From Acidimicrobiia bacterium (GTDB taxonomy: Bacteria; Actinomycetota; Acidimicrobiia; Acidimicrobiales; Aldehydirespiratoraceae), in assembly GCA_022819505.1 (NCBI GenBank), contig JAJEHD010000003.1, forward strand, positions 1 through 64,000: DNA of 64,000 nt. The letters run 5' to 3'. Of this stretch, positions 50,729-59,681 are shown piece after piece; the first letter of the stretch is position 1, and every line of letters starts with the position of its first letter. The notes beneath the pieces are model-generated. The model did no database searches. It saw only the letters and a program-made list of their open reading frames with translations, and was not told the DNA's origin. The position numbers were made by a program, and so were the translations under genes.

Positions 50729-51541
50729 ATGTCGGCCGTGACGGTGTCTGAGACCCGCCGGAGCGGGCCACGCTGGGGGATCTTGCACCCGTCGGGGTGG
50801 GTGGCGCTGGGCACGTTGCTGGCCGCGCTCTTCGCCCATCTCTTCATCGACACCCAGTACCTCATCGCCCACTTCGAGTGGTGGTGGTGGCCGCTGCTGC
50901 TGGTCGCGGTCGCCATGTCGGCCTGGCACTCGGGTCTCAACCGTCTGAGGATATGGATCGAGGCCATCCCGTCGTTCACATTGCGGATCACGATGGTCCT
51001 GGCCTGGGCTGTGTTCGTGCTCCAGTTCTTCAACGTGATCACCCGCTACAGCAACGAGTACGTGGAGCAGGACATCCTCATCGGCGAGGTCGTCAGCCTG
51101 GCCTGGCAGTCCTTCGGGCTCATGTTCCTGGTGGCCATGAACGTCGGCATCCGCGACGGCGTCAACCCGCGCATCGACTTCTGGTGGATCAACTTCTCCA
51201 ACAAGACCAAGGCGGCCCTCGACTTCGCCATGCACACCGTGCTGCTGCTGCCGTTCGTGTTCATGAGCATCCGCATCCTGCAGAGCTACGTGGCCTCGTC
51301 GCTGGGGCGGAAGGCGGGCAGCGGCGAGTGGCCCGCGGGCTGGAGGGTCTGGCAGAGCTGGGAGGAGGCCGTGGACGCCGGCGGGCTGCCGGTGGGCCCG
51401 ATCAAGGCGTTCCTGCTGATCGGGTTCGGCCTGTTCGGCCTGCAGTTGATGGCCGAGGTCATCAAGACCGGGTTCGTCCTTATCGGCCGGGAGGACTACG
51501 GCGCCGTCGTGAAACGCGACACCCCCCAGCGGATCGAGTAG
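50729..51541 (+). CDS. dctQ: TRAP transporter small permease (DctQ-like)
   Basis: From ATG 50729 (MSAVTVSETRRS) the product has 270 residues, long for DctQ (usually 160-200). Membrane spans occur near residues 25-45, 52-68, 82-105, 117-140 and 165-185, with a last one near 228-250. RNDGVNPRIDFWWINFSNKT-like sequence (here RDGVNPRIDFWWINF) is a DctQ hallmark. A polar insert (KAGSGEWPAGWRVWQSWEEA) lies before the last span. It partners the large permease that begins 3 nt after its TAG stop. The frame is open far upstream, but that part is antisense to the PaaD-like gene. Confidence 0.85.
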   Translation: MSAVTVSETRRSGPRWGILHPSGWVALGTLLAALFAHLFIDTQYLIAHFEWWWWPLLLVAVAMSAWHSGLNRLRIWIEAIPSFTLRITMVLAWAVFVLQFFNVITRYSNEYVEQDILIGEVVSLAWQSFGLMFLVAMNVGIRDGVNPRIDFWWINFSNKTKAALDFAMHTVLLLPFVFMSIRILQSYVASSLGRKAGSGEWPAGWRVWQSWEEAVDAGGLPVGPIKAFLLIGFGLFGLQLMAEVIKTGFVLIGREDYGAVVKRDTPQRIE

Positions 51542-51544
51542 CCG

Positions 51545-53158
51545 GTGGTCGGAGTGCTTGCCTTGGAGACCATCCTCGGCGTGGACGCGGGCGTCTTCCT
51601 GGCCCTCACCATGTTCGGCGTATTCATGCTTGTGATCCTGTCGGGATACAACGTGGCCTTCTCCTTCGCGTGCACCGCCATCGCCTTCGCGTTCTTCGGC
51701 GATGCGATCGGGGCCTTCGACTCGAACGCTCTCAGTGCGCTGCCCAGCCGCTGGTTCGTGGCCATCAGCGACCCGACGCTGCTGGCGGTGCCGCTGTTCG
51801 TCCTGATGGGGGGCATCCTCGAACGGTCGGGCATGGCCGAGCGGCTCCTGAACGCCTTCGGCATGCTCATGGGCCGGCTTCGGGGCGGCGTGGCCGCCGC
51901 GGTGGTGGTGGTGGGCACCCTGCTTGCCGCCGCTACCGGAGTGGTGGCGGCCACGGTGATCGTGATGGGGCTGCTCTCGCTGCCGGCCATGGTGCGACTC
52001 GGCTACGACAACAAGCTCTCCACCGGTGCCATCATCGCCTCGGGCACCCTCGCCCAGCTGCTGCCACCCAGCATCGTGCTGATCCTGCTGGCCCAACAGC
52101 TGGGCGTCGGCATCCTGGGGCTGTTCGCGGGGGCGCTGCTGCCCGGCCTGCTGCTGAGCGGGCTCTACGTCGCCTATGTGCTGGTGCTGGCGTGGCTGAG
52201 GCCCAGGACGGGTCCGGCAATGCCCGCCGAGCAACGCACTCTCTCCGGCAACCCGTCGGCGCGAACGAAGCTGCTGATCGCGTTGATCCTGGCCTTGATG
52301 GTGGGTGCGGTAACGCTGTTGGCCAGAGCGAGCGGAATAGCCCTGCTGGCCAGCGCGTGGTCGCCACTCGTCGTGGCCGTCGCCCACTTCGTCGTCTTCT
52401 ATGTGGTCCTGCTGAACACCCGGATGCTCGTCGCCGAGGTCATGGTGGCCATCGTGCCCATACTGGCGCTGATCTTCGGGGTGCTGCTGTCCATCTTCGC
52501 GGGGATCGCCACGCCTTCGGAGTCGGGCGCAGTGGGGGTGTTCGGAGCGCTGCTGCTGACCGGGTTGAACTGGCTGTTCGACCGTCTGCTGGTGGCCGAT
52601 GGCGCCACCCACATCACCAGATCCGGCTGGCGGCTCAACTGGCAAGCGATCAAGGACGCAGCCCATTCCACCGCCAACGTCGTCGTGCTGGTCATGACCC
52701 TGCTGTTCTGCTCGACCTTCTTCAGCCTGGTGTTCCAGCGGCTCGGGGGCGCCGACCAGACCTCCGAGTGGCTGACCTCGATCGGCGGCGGGAAGTGGGG
52801 CTTCGTGGTCATCGCGATGATCGCGGTGTTCCTGCTGGGCATCAACCTGGAGTTCATCGAGATCACCTTCATCGTGGTGCCCATCTTCGTGCCGGCCATG
52901 GACTTCCTCGGGTTCACCCCCGATGAGAAGATCTGGTTCGCGGTGCTCATGGCGGTGAACCTCAACATGGCGTTCATCTCGCCGCCGGTGGGATTCTCGC
53001 TGTTCTACCTTCAGAGCGTGGCGCCGCCGGAGGTGAGGACGGCCGACATCCACAAGGGCGCCTTCCCATTCATGGGTCTGCAGGCGCTGGCTCTGGTCAT
53101 CCTGGCCGCCTTCCCCGCCATCACCTACACCTCGATCGATACGTTCCGATTCGGTTGA
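51545..53158 (+). CDS. dctM: TRAP transporter large permease (DctM-like)
   Basis: The 537-residue protein has about 14 hydrophobic spans. Family motifs are [99 protein letters not shown] and [20 protein letters not shown]. It uses the Na+ gradient to import an acid delivered by the DctP protein. It is about 100 residues longer than typical DctM owing to an additional hydrophobic segment in the middle. Start is GTG 51545. Confidence 0.92.
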   Translation: MVGVLALETILGVDAGVFLALTMFGVFMLVILSGYNVAFSFACTAIAFAFFGDAIGAFDSNALSALPSRWFVAISDPTLLAVPLFVLMGGILERSGMAERLLNAFGMLMGRLRGGVAAAVVVVGTLLAAATGVVAATVIVMGLLSLPAMVRLGYDNKLSTGAIIASGTLAQLLPPSIVLILLAQQLGVGILGLFAGALLPGLLLSGLYVAYVLVLAWLRPRTGPAMPAEQRTLSGNPSARTKLLIALILALMVGAVTLLARASGIALLASAWSPLVVAVAHFVVFYVVLLNTRMLVAEVMVAIVPILALIFGVLLSIFAGIATPSESGAVGVFGALLLTGLNWLFDRLLVADGATHITRSGWRLNWQAIKDAAHSTANVVVLVMTLLFCSTFFSLVFQRLGGADQTSEWLTSIGGGKWGFVVIAMIAVFLLGINLEFIEITFIVVPIFVPAMDFLGFTPDEKIWFAVLMAVNLNMAFISPPVGFSLFYLQSVAPPEVRTADIHKGAFPFMGLQALALVILAAFPAITYTSIDTFRFG

Positions 53159-53209
53159 CGCCATCCCCGCGGGAGGCGGTGGCGCGCGCCCGCCCGTGGA
53201 CGACGGGTC

Positions 53210-53224
53210 CGATCGCAGCGATCG
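53210..53224. repeat. Perfect palindrome in the dctM-dctP gap
   Basis: CGATCGC and GCGATCG flank a single A, giving a 15-bp perfect dyad 52 bp after the dctM stop and 14 bp before the candidate dctP promoter. It could be an operator or, as RNA, part of a 3' structure. Confidence 0.35.
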
Positions 53225-53237
53225 AGACAGATTCTTC

Positions 53238-53267
53238 TCGACACCTGTCCTGACGTTGGTGTACTGT
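53238..53267 (+). promoter_or_regulatory. dctP: Candidate promoter for the TRAP binding-protein gene
   Basis: TCGACA (53238-53243) and TACTGT (53262-53267) are 18 bp apart, one mismatch from TTGACA and fitting TANNNT. A start near 53274 would give a leader of about 85 nt that includes a hairpin (GGCACC 53283-53288 with GGTGCC 53302-53307) before the ribosome site GGAGGG. Confidence 0.4.
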
Positions 53268-53358
53268 CCGGCCCACGCCGGTGGCACCTGCTGGGGCTTA
53301 AGGTGCCTGGAAGGCGGCCGGCCGGCGGCGCAATAGTCAACTTATGGAGGGAAACGAA

Positions 53359-54633
53359 GTGACTCAAGAAGCAAGCTCGACCGAGACCAACGGTTCGGCT
53401 GTGGACATGATCCTCGACGAGGCGAACTCCTCGAGCGTGGCGCGACGGGGGTTCATAAAGGGCGGCCTCGGCGTCGCCGGGTTCGCGGCCGCATCTGCGA
53501 TCCTGGCCGCGTGCGGGGACGACGAGGAGGCGCCCGCTCCGGCCGCCGCCACCGACGGCGACGCGGCCACCACCACTACCGCCGCGGCTACGACCACTAC
53601 GGCGAGCGACACCGTGGCCGTGACCGCCCAGGGTCCCGAGATCGAGTGGGAGATGGCTACCAGCTGGCCCACTGCGCTGGTGACGCTGTTCGGGTCGGCC
53701 CAGTTCTTCGCCGAGAAGGTGAGCGAGCTCACCGGCGGCCGCTTCAGGATCAACGCCCGCCCCGCGGGCGAGATCGCCGGCGGCCTCGAGGTGCTTCCCG
53801 TCGTTCGCGACGGCGGCGCGCAGGTGGGCCACACCGCGTCCTACTACTACGTGGGTCTGAGCCCGGTGCAGCAGTTCGGAACCGCGGTGCCCTTCGGCCT
53901 CACCCAGCGCCAGCAGAATGCCTGGCTGTACCAGGGCGGAGGCATCGAGATCCTCAACGAGTTCTACGCCGAGGAGCACGGGACCATCTCCTTCCCCGCG
54001 GGTGCGACCGGCTGCCAGATGGGCGGCTGGTTCACCAAGGAGCTCAACTCGGTCGACGACCTCAACGGCCTGAAGATGCGTATCCCCGGCCTGGCCGGGC
54101 GGGTGCTGGAGAACCTCGGCGGTGAGCAGGTCACGCTGGCCGGCGGCGAGATCCTCCAGGCGATCCAGACCGGCGCCATCGACGGAGCCGAGTTCGTGGG
54201 CCCGACCGACGACCTGATCCTCGGTCTCGATCAGTTCCAGGGCGACCTGTACTACTACCACCCAGGATGGTGGGAGCCGGGTACCGCGGTCGAGGTGCAG
54301 TTCAACCTCGACCTCTGGAACGACCTGCCCCCCGAGTACCAGGCCGCCATACAGGCGGCGGCGGCGTACGCCAACATGAACACCATGGCGACCTACGACG
54401 TGCTCAATCAGAGGGACCTGCAGACCATCAAGGGATTCGCCCAGATCCGCGAGTTCCCGGCCGACATGATGGCCGCCTTCAAGGCCGAGACCGAGAACGT
54501 GCTCGACACCGTGGCCGCCGACGACGCGAACTTCGCCCGGATCCTCGGACCGTGGCGCACCTTCCGCGACGGCATCTCGGAGTGGCACGGCCTCGCCGAG
54601 CGGTCGTTCCTCACCCAGCAGACCCAGATCTGA
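53359..54633 (+). CDS. dctP: TRAP transporter substrate-binding protein (DctP-like), Tat lipoprotein
   Basis: About 424 residues from GTG 53359, which follows GGAGGG by seven bases (an ATG at 53344 would precede that site). The N-terminus is a twin-arginine signal with lipobox (ARRGFIKGGLGVAGF, then SAILAAC), and a Thr/Ala-rich linker follows. The DctP fold has MATSWPTALVTLFGSAQFFA, TGGRFRINARPAGEIAGGLE, NGLKMRIPGLAGRVL and LAGGEILQAIQTGAIDGAEF, including the conserved substrate Arg. It captures an acid for DctQM. Confidence 0.92.
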   Translation: MTQEASSTETNGSAVDMILDEANSSSVARRGFIKGGLGVAGFAAASAILAACGDDEEAPAPAAATDGDAATTTTAAATTTTASDTVAVTAQGPEIEWEMATSWPTALVTLFGSAQFFAEKVSELTGGRFRINARPAGEIAGGLEVLPVVRDGGAQVGHTASYYYVGLSPVQQFGTAVPFGLTQRQQNAWLYQGGGIEILNEFYAEEHGTISFPAGATGCQMGGWFTKELNSVDDLNGLKMRIPGLAGRVLENLGGEQVTLAGGEILQAIQTGAIDGAEFVGPTDDLILGLDQFQGDLYYYHPGWWEPGTAVEVQFNLDLWNDLPPEYQAAIQAAAAYANMNTMATYDVLNQRDLQTIKGFAQIREFPADMMAAFKAETENVLDTVAADDANFARILGPWRTFRDGISEWHGLAERSFLTQQTQI

Positions 54634-54647
54634 TCTAGGCTCAGCCT

Positions 54648-55808
54648 ATGGGCGAGGTCGGCAGCGGCTCGTCCACGAACAAGCTGCCCAACGCCCCCAA
54701 GTTCCGCACGGATCGGAGCCATTACCGGGCTGCGCTCGAGCAGTGGATGCGGCGGGCCCACCCCTTGCGGCACGGCCTCACCGTCACCGATATCGAGATC
54801 CCGGTGAGCACCGGGTTCTCGAACGAGACGGTGATCCTCGAGGTGGCCTGGACCGAGGATGGCTCGGACCGCGAGGAGCGCTACGCGGTGCGCATCGAGC
54901 CCGCCGACGGCGGCATGTTCCCTCCCCAGACCCCGCAGTGCGCGGTGTCGGTGGAGCTCCAGTACCGGGCCATGAAGGCGGTCGCCGACGCGGGAGCCGC
55001 ACCGGTTCCACCGTTGCTCGGCTACGAACCCGATCCGGACGTGCTGGGGGCGCCCTTCTTCGTCATGGGGTTCGTCGGCGGGCGTGTCCCCGCGGACGTG
55101 CCCCGCTACACCGAGGCGGGGTTCGTGGTGGACGAGGCGACGCCGGCGCAGCGGCGGCGCATGGTGCTGTCGGCCATCGACGTCATCGCCGGCATCCACA
55201 GCCTGGACTGGCGCAACGCCGGCCTGGCGTGGCTCGACCCGAGCGGGACCGGCGAGCCGACGACCGCCCTGCAGATCGAGCTCTACCGGCACCACGTGCA
55301 CTCCGAGCTCGCGGGCAGGGACCATCCCGTGCTGCATGCCGCCCTCGACTGGCTCGATGCCAACGACCCCGGCGACGAGCGGGTTGGGCTGACATGGGGC
55401 GACGCCCGTCTCGGCAACATCATCCTGCAGGACTACCGGCCCGCGGCCGTTCTCGACTGGGAGGTGTGCGCGCTTAGCCCCACCGAGGCCGACATGGGTT
55501 GGTGGCTGATGTTCGACCGGATGTCGTTCGACGACATGGGCATCGACCGGCTCGACGGCTACCCGACCAGGGACGAGATGATCTCCCATTACGAGCAGGT
55601 CTCGGGCCTCACGGTGAGGGACCCGCACTACTGGGAGGTGTTCGGCGCCATGCGCTTCTGCACCATCTTCATCCGCCTGGGCGACCGCCTGACCGCGGCT
55701 GGCTTCGTGCCGCCGGAGCGCAACCCAGCCGTGGGTAATCAGGTGACTGCTGCACTGGCCGCGCTGCTCGGCGTAGACAACCCCACCCCCGACCTGCTGG
55801 CTCGATGA
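54648..55808 (+). CDS. APH/phosphotransferase-family protein
   Basis: The 386-residue protein has a kinase-like fold of the aminoglycoside-phosphotransferase/ACAD10-type family: STGFSNETVILEVAW nucleotide loop, GAPFFVMGFVGGRVP hinge, the catalytic-loop region LTWGDARLGNIIL (about residues 248-260; Trp replaces the usual His of HGD) and the metal Asp in AVLDWEVCALSPTEADMGWW. Such proteins phosphorylate small hydroxyl compounds; in actinobacteria many are tied to acyl-CoA metabolism, not antibiotic resistance. It overlaps the asparaginase gene by 4 nt. Confidence 0.8.
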   Translation: MGEVGSGSSTNKLPNAPKFRTDRSHYRAALEQWMRRAHPLRHGLTVTDIEIPVSTGFSNETVILEVAWTEDGSDREERYAVRIEPADGGMFPPQTPQCAVSVELQYRAMKAVADAGAAPVPPLLGYEPDPDVLGAPFFVMGFVGGRVPADVPRYTEAGFVVDEATPAQRRRMVLSAIDVIAGIHSLDWRNAGLAWLDPSGTGEPTTALQIELYRHHVHSELAGRDHPVLHAALDWLDANDPGDERVGLTWGDARLGNIILQDYRPAAVLDWEVCALSPTEADMGWWLMFDRMSFDDMGIDRLDGYPTRDEMISHYEQVSGLTVRDPHYWEVFGAMRFCTIFIRLGDRLTAAGFVPPERNPAVGNQVTAALAALLGVDNPTPDLLAR

Positions 55809-56809
55809 CCACCTCGACGGCCGTTGATCGCCCCAGGGTGGCTCTGCTGGCGACGGGCGGGACCATCGCCTGCATCGCCGGTCCTGACGGGCGGATGGTG
55901 CCCGGCCTCACCCCGGAGGAGCTGGTCGCCTCCGTGCCCGCGCTGGAGGAGATCGCGTCGATCCGGACCGAGACTCTACGCAACGTGTCCGGCTTCGACA
56001 TGGGGCCGGATCGGATGGTCGAGGTTGCCCGGCGCGCCCAGAAGCTTCTCCTGGCCGGCGTAGTTGACGGGGTGGTGGTGACTCACGGCACCGACACCGT
56101 CGAGGAGACCATGTACATGTGCGAGATGCTGGTCGGAGAGGTGACCGCCCGGGGCCCGATCGTGTTCGCGTGCGCCATGCGGGCCAGCACCGAGTCGGGT
56201 GCGGACGGTCCCCGGAATCTGCTGAACGCGGTTCGCGTCGCTTCGAGAGCGGCCGCTCGCGGCCGGGGGGTGCTGCTCACCGTGAACGACCGGATCCACT
56301 GCGCGAGCTGGGTCACCAAACTCAACACTCTCCATGTGGAGACGTTCCAGTCGGTGAGGGGAGGCCCGGTCGGCTCGATGCAGGCGGGTGAGCCGGTCTT
56401 CGTGCTCGACTCGCCCAGCTCGCCACGGGGCCGCGGCATCCGCGGCACCGTGCCGCTGGTGAAGGCCTACACGGGCATGCAGACCGACGTGTTCGACTGG
56501 CACCTCGATCGGGGCGTCGACGGCCTGGTGGTTGAGGGAACGGGCGCGGGGAACGTGCCCAGCACGGCGGCGCCGGGGATCGCGCGCCTGCTGGACGCCG
56601 GCCTTCCGGTGATAGTGACGTCGAGGTGTCCCTACGGGCTACCGGAGTCGCCTTACGGCGGCGCGGGCGGGGGCGCCAGCCTGGACGACTTCGGCGTGCT
56701 GCGGGCCGGCCACCTCAACGGCCCCAAGGCCCGGCTCGCCCTGATGGTCGGCCTGCACGAGACCACCACCATCACCGAACTGCGAACTTGGCTTCGCGGC
56801 GTTGGGTGA
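55805..56809 (+). CDS. L-asparaginase/glutaminase-type amidohydrolase
   Basis: The 334-residue protein is a bacterial asparaginase. The first catalytic Thr lies in LLATGGTIACIAG (about residues 16-28), the second in VVTHGTDTVEETMYM with Asp, and FACAMRASTESGADGPRNLLNAV and GLVVEGTGAGNVPSTA are also family segments. The absence of a signal peptide suggests the cytoplasmic type. It hydrolyses L-asparagine or a related amide. ATG 55805 overlaps the kinase-like gene stop, so both are likely expressed with the TRAP genes. Confidence 0.9.
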   Translation: MTTSTAVDRPRVALLATGGTIACIAGPDGRMVPGLTPEELVASVPALEEIASIRTETLRNVSGFDMGPDRMVEVARRAQKLLLAGVVDGVVVTHGTDTVEETMYMCEMLVGEVTARGPIVFACAMRASTESGADGPRNLLNAVRVASRAAARGRGVLLTVNDRIHCASWVTKLNTLHVETFQSVRGGPVGSMQAGEPVFVLDSPSSPRGRGIRGTVPLVKAYTGMQTDVFDWHLDRGVDGLVVEGTGAGNVPSTAAPGIARLLDAGLPVIVTSRCPYGLPESPYGGAGGGASLDDFGVLRAGHLNGPKARLALMVGLHETTTITELRTWLRGVG

Positions 56810-56837
56810 GCGGCGTCGGCAAAGGAGGAATGGAATC

Positions 56838-57833
56838 GTGAAGTTCGGGCTCTGGTACGACTTCCGGAACCCTCTCCGGCAGCCGTGGTCGGATCTCTAC
56901 GGGGAGTTGCTGGATCAGATCGCATGGGCGGACTCGGCCGGCTTCGAGTCGGTCTGGTTGTCCGAGCACCATGTGACCGACGACGGCTATATGCCGTCGC
57001 TGTTCGCGATGCTGGCCGCTATCGCGGGCCGGACCCGGAACCTCCGGCTGGGCACCGCAGTGTGTCTGGCTCCTCTCCACCATCCGATCCGCCTGGCCGA
57101 GGACGTGGCCGTAGTGGACGTTCTCTCGGGTGGTCGCGTCGAACTCGGCCTAGCGCCCGGATACCGGCCGTTCGAGTTCGAGGTGCTGGGCGTGCCCCGG
57201 CGCGAGCGCGGTGTCCGGACCGATGAGACGGTCGAGATCCTGCGCCTGGCGTGGGCCGGCGAGAGTTTCTCGTACTCGGGCACCGTCTTCGACTCGCGCG
57301 ATGTCGTCGTCCAGCCCGTTCCCGAGAGGGGCCCTGAGTTGCCCATCCACATCGGGGGGTCAAGTGCGGCGGCTGCCCTTCGGGCTGGCCGCTACGGCTG
57401 CAACTTCATGCCCGACATCGGCACCGGCACCGACCTCCACCGGCAGTATCGAACTGCGCTGGCCGAGAACGGCTTCGATGCCCGTGCCTGCGCCATAACG
57501 ATGAACGGCTGCGTCTTCGTCTGCGAAGACCCCGATAGAGGGCGTGCTCAGGTGCATCGGTCGCTCACCTACATGTACCAGCGTTACGACGCTTGGGGAA
57601 GGGAAGACGAAGCCTCAGCGCCTTCCTCGTTCGAGCCCATTGACCCGGAGCGGTTGGACGAGCTGTGCATAGTCGGACGGCCCGATGACGTGATTCGCAG
57701 GATGGCCGCCATCCGGGACGAGTTCTCGCCCGACCGCTTCATCTTCTGGGGTCGGCTGCCGGGCATGCCGATCGAGGACGCGAGCCGGTCGCTTCAGCTG
57801 TTTGCCGACGAGGTGATCCCGGCTATCGGCTGA
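56838..57833 (+). CDS. Luciferase-like flavin-dependent monooxygenase
   Basis: The 331-residue TIM-barrel protein belongs to the bacterial luciferase superfamily: KFGLWYDFRNP start, FESVWLSEHHVTDDGYMPS, LRLGTAVCLAPLHHPIRLAE, GGRVELGLAPGYRPFEFEVL and ELPIHIGGSSAAAALRAGR, all typical of FMNH2/F420-type oxidoreductases. GTG 56838 is chosen because AAAGGAGG lies nine bases upstream. The substrate is unknown. It is the last plus-strand gene of this region and converges on the alpha/beta hydrolase. Confidence 0.88.
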   Translation: MKFGLWYDFRNPLRQPWSDLYGELLDQIAWADSAGFESVWLSEHHVTDDGYMPSLFAMLAAIAGRTRNLRLGTAVCLAPLHHPIRLAEDVAVVDVLSGGRVELGLAPGYRPFEFEVLGVPRRERGVRTDETVEILRLAWAGESFSYSGTVFDSRDVVVQPVPERGPELPIHIGGSSAAAALRAGRYGCNFMPDIGTGTDLHRQYRTALAENGFDARACAITMNGCVFVCEDPDRGRAQVHRSLTYMYQRYDAWGREDEASAPSSFEPIDPERLDELCIVGRPDDVIRRMAAIRDEFSPDRFIFWGRLPGMPIEDASRSLQLFADEVIPAIG

Positions 57834-57843
57834 CACCGAGCAC

Positions 57844-58743
57844 TCAGAGGTGGGTCTCGAACCAGTCCGCACACAGGACGGCAGCCTCGCCTCGTCGCTG
57901 CTTGTCCTTGTAGATCGTCTGGTGTGTCGACTTGCGGATGATCTCCAGCCCCTTGTCGCGACAACGGATGGCGTGGTAGGCGTCGAGGGCGAGATCCCAA
58001 TGGGTGTGGTCGTCACCCTCGGCCAGCACCATGAGGGTGGCGCATCTGTCGATGCGGTCGGCATAGGGGCGGACGTTGTACTCGAGCAGCCATTCGGTTG
58101 AGCGGGTGGTTGCCTTGCCGACATAGTTGGGCCCTTCGGCGACGAGCTCGCGGAACATGTCCGCGCTGGTCGGGAATGGCCAGGTGGAGAGACCCTGCGG
58201 TTCCTGGGGATTGTGATTGAGATAGCCAGGATCGGTGCCGCTGAACTGAGCCGACCGGTCAGCCTCCACGGTTCTCAGCAGTTCCCGGAAGGAGATCGTG
58301 CCGTGAGCCAATCGCAGGTTCTCGTAGCCGTCGATAACCGGTACCACGGAACTGGCTGCCTTGACCCGTCGGTCGGTGGCCGCCAACTGGAGCACGTGGC
58401 CGCCGCTGTAGGAGATTCCCCAGACACCGATGCGTTCGGGATCGATGCCCTCGACCTGCTGGGCGAAGGAGATGGCGTTCTTGTAGTCCTCGATCTGGTC
58501 CCAGGGGTTGATCCGCTGCCGGGGCTCGCCTTCGGACTCGCCCATGTACCGGTAGTCGAACACCAGCGCCGCGATGCCGCGATTGTTGAACTCCACGGCG
58601 AATGACGGCTGGACGATCTCCTTCACATAGCACCAGCCACCCCCCTGCACGACGATGGGTACCGCGGTGCCATCCGGACTCTCAGGCAGGTAGAGATCCG
58701 CCGATATGGTCAATCCTTCACTAGAGAAAGAAACACGCTCCAC
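57844..58743 (-). CDS. Alpha/beta hydrolase (dienelactone-hydrolase/S15-like)
   Basis: From GTG 58743 (GGAG eight bases upstream) the protein has 299 residues; the frame reaches 58818 inside the deacetylase gene. It shows LTISADLYLPES, VQGGGWCYVKEIVQPSFAVE, ALVFDYRYMGESEG, the nucleophile elbow GVWGISYSGGHVLQLAA (Ser near residue 123), an Asp-containing strand MVLAEGDDHTHWD and a late His region (KSTHQTIYKDK). This suits an esterase, peptidase or acyl-hydrolase. It is the last gene of the PotABCD-like unit. Confidence 0.85.
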   Translation of the reverse strand: MERVSFSSEGLTISADLYLPESPDGTAVPIVVQGGGWCYVKEIVQPSFAVEFNNRGIAALVFDYRYMGESEGEPRQRINPWDQIEDYKNAISFAQQVEGIDPERIGVWGISYSGGHVLQLAATDRRVKAASSVVPVIDGYENLRLAHGTISFRELLRTVEADRSAQFSGTDPGYLNHNPQEPQGLSTWPFPTSADMFRELVAEGPNYVGKATTRSTEWLLEYNVRPYADRIDRCATLMVLAEGDDHTHWDLALDAYHAIRCRDKGLEIIRKSTHQTIYKDKQRRGEAAVLCADWFETHL

Positions 58744-58798
58744 TGCTGCAACTCCGTCTCCGCCGGCCCCGAGGCTAGCGTTCCACCCGCTCGGCCTC

Positions 58799-59680
58799 CT
58801 AGGAGAACGTCTCGACAAGCTGGTGCTGTCTTGCGAGATCGACGGCCTCGGTCATAGTTCTGAAGTGGAGGCCCGGGCGGCCGGCAATCTGTTGCAGCAC
58901 GCGCTCGACCATCCGCAGCACATGGACTCGGCCCGTCACCTGAGGGTGCATTGTGATGTTCACGACACCGTTGGGCTCGTATTCCAGGGCGTACTCGATG
59001 TGGTCGAGCCAGTCGCCGCCGATGACCTCTGTGGATCCGTATCCGGGCCGCAACGGCTCCCATACGAAGGTGAAGGGAGGGAAGTCGTCCAGACTCCAGC
59101 TGACCGGTACCTCTACGATGGAGGTGGGCTCGCCGAACGAGTAGCTTCCGTCCTCCTCCAAGCGGTCCCCGTCGCGCAGCCAGTACATCCGCAGGTCATG
59201 GGCCATGAGGCTGCTGTCGTACTGGAACCCGTAGTCGGCCAGCAGCTGCGGCGAATGGGCGTTGAGGTTCCACGAGGGAGAGCGGTACCCGACAGGGGCG
59301 CGACCCGTCAGTCTCTCGATGGCCTCCATGCCCTGCTCCAGATATCGGGCCTCGGTGGTCCGGTCAAGACCCTCGAGAGGCTCATGGGCGTAGCCGTGGT
59401 GCTGGACCTCGTGACCGGCTTCGACGACCCTGGAGCAAACGTCACCGAAGGTGTCGATGGTGTGGCCCGGCATGAACCAGGTGCTCTTGATGTTGAAGTC
59501 TCGCAGCAGGCGCAGCACCCGATCCGCCCCCACCCGAGCACCGAACTCGCCTCGAGAAAGGGTTCCGGGGGCCGTGGTTCGCATCATGGTCAACCAGATG
59601 CACAGGGTGTCGAAGTCGAAGGTCAGAAGGACCGACAATCCTGGAGCGTCAGCCTTGCTGGTGCCTCGAGTGTTGCTCAC
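58799..59680 (-). CDS. Polysaccharide-deacetylase-fold (CE4/NodB) enzyme
   Basis: The 293-residue protein has the NodB homology motifs: metal-binding LLTFDFDTLCIW (Asp pair), NIKSTWFMPGHTID, the His motif EVQHHGYAHEPL (H-x3-H variant), YRSPSWNLNAHSPQLLADYGF and the late TMHPQVTGR histidine. Such enzymes deacetylate N-acetylated sugars or open ring amides (PuuE-like). With no signal peptide it is probably cytoplasmic and acts on a small imported molecule. It begins 1 nt after the PotC-like gene ends, so co-expression with the transporter is very likely. Confidence 0.85.
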   Translation of the reverse strand: MSNTRGTSKADAPGLSVLLTFDFDTLCIWLTMMRTTAPGTLSRGEFGARVGADRVLRLLRDFNIKSTWFMPGHTIDTFGDVCSRVVEAGHEVQHHGYAHEPLEGLDRTTEARYLEQGMEAIERLTGRAPVGYRSPSWNLNAHSPQLLADYGFQYDSSLMAHDLRMYWLRDGDRLEEDGSYSFGEPTSIVEVPVSWSLDDFPPFTFVWEPLRPGYGSTEVIGGDWLDHIEYALEYEPNGVVNITMHPQVTGRVHVLRMVERVLQQIAGRPGLHFRTMTEAVDLARQHQLVETFS

Positions 59681-59681
59681 C

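Noticed and set aside
50720..53287. 855-codon minus-strand frame across the TRAP permease genes
   Set aside because: The translation is His/Gln/Arg/Asp-rich low complexity, a shadow of the plus-strand DctQM genes, with no domains or start signal.
54648..55808. Aminoglycoside-resistance gene
   Set aside because: The APH fold is broad; the divergent catalytic loop (TWGD) and position among uptake and catabolic genes do not support antibiotic resistance.
58788..58800. Sixth copy of the dispersed repeat
   Set aside because: Only the closing CGCTCGGCCTCCT-like string is shared and it lies across the end of the deacetylase gene; too short to call.
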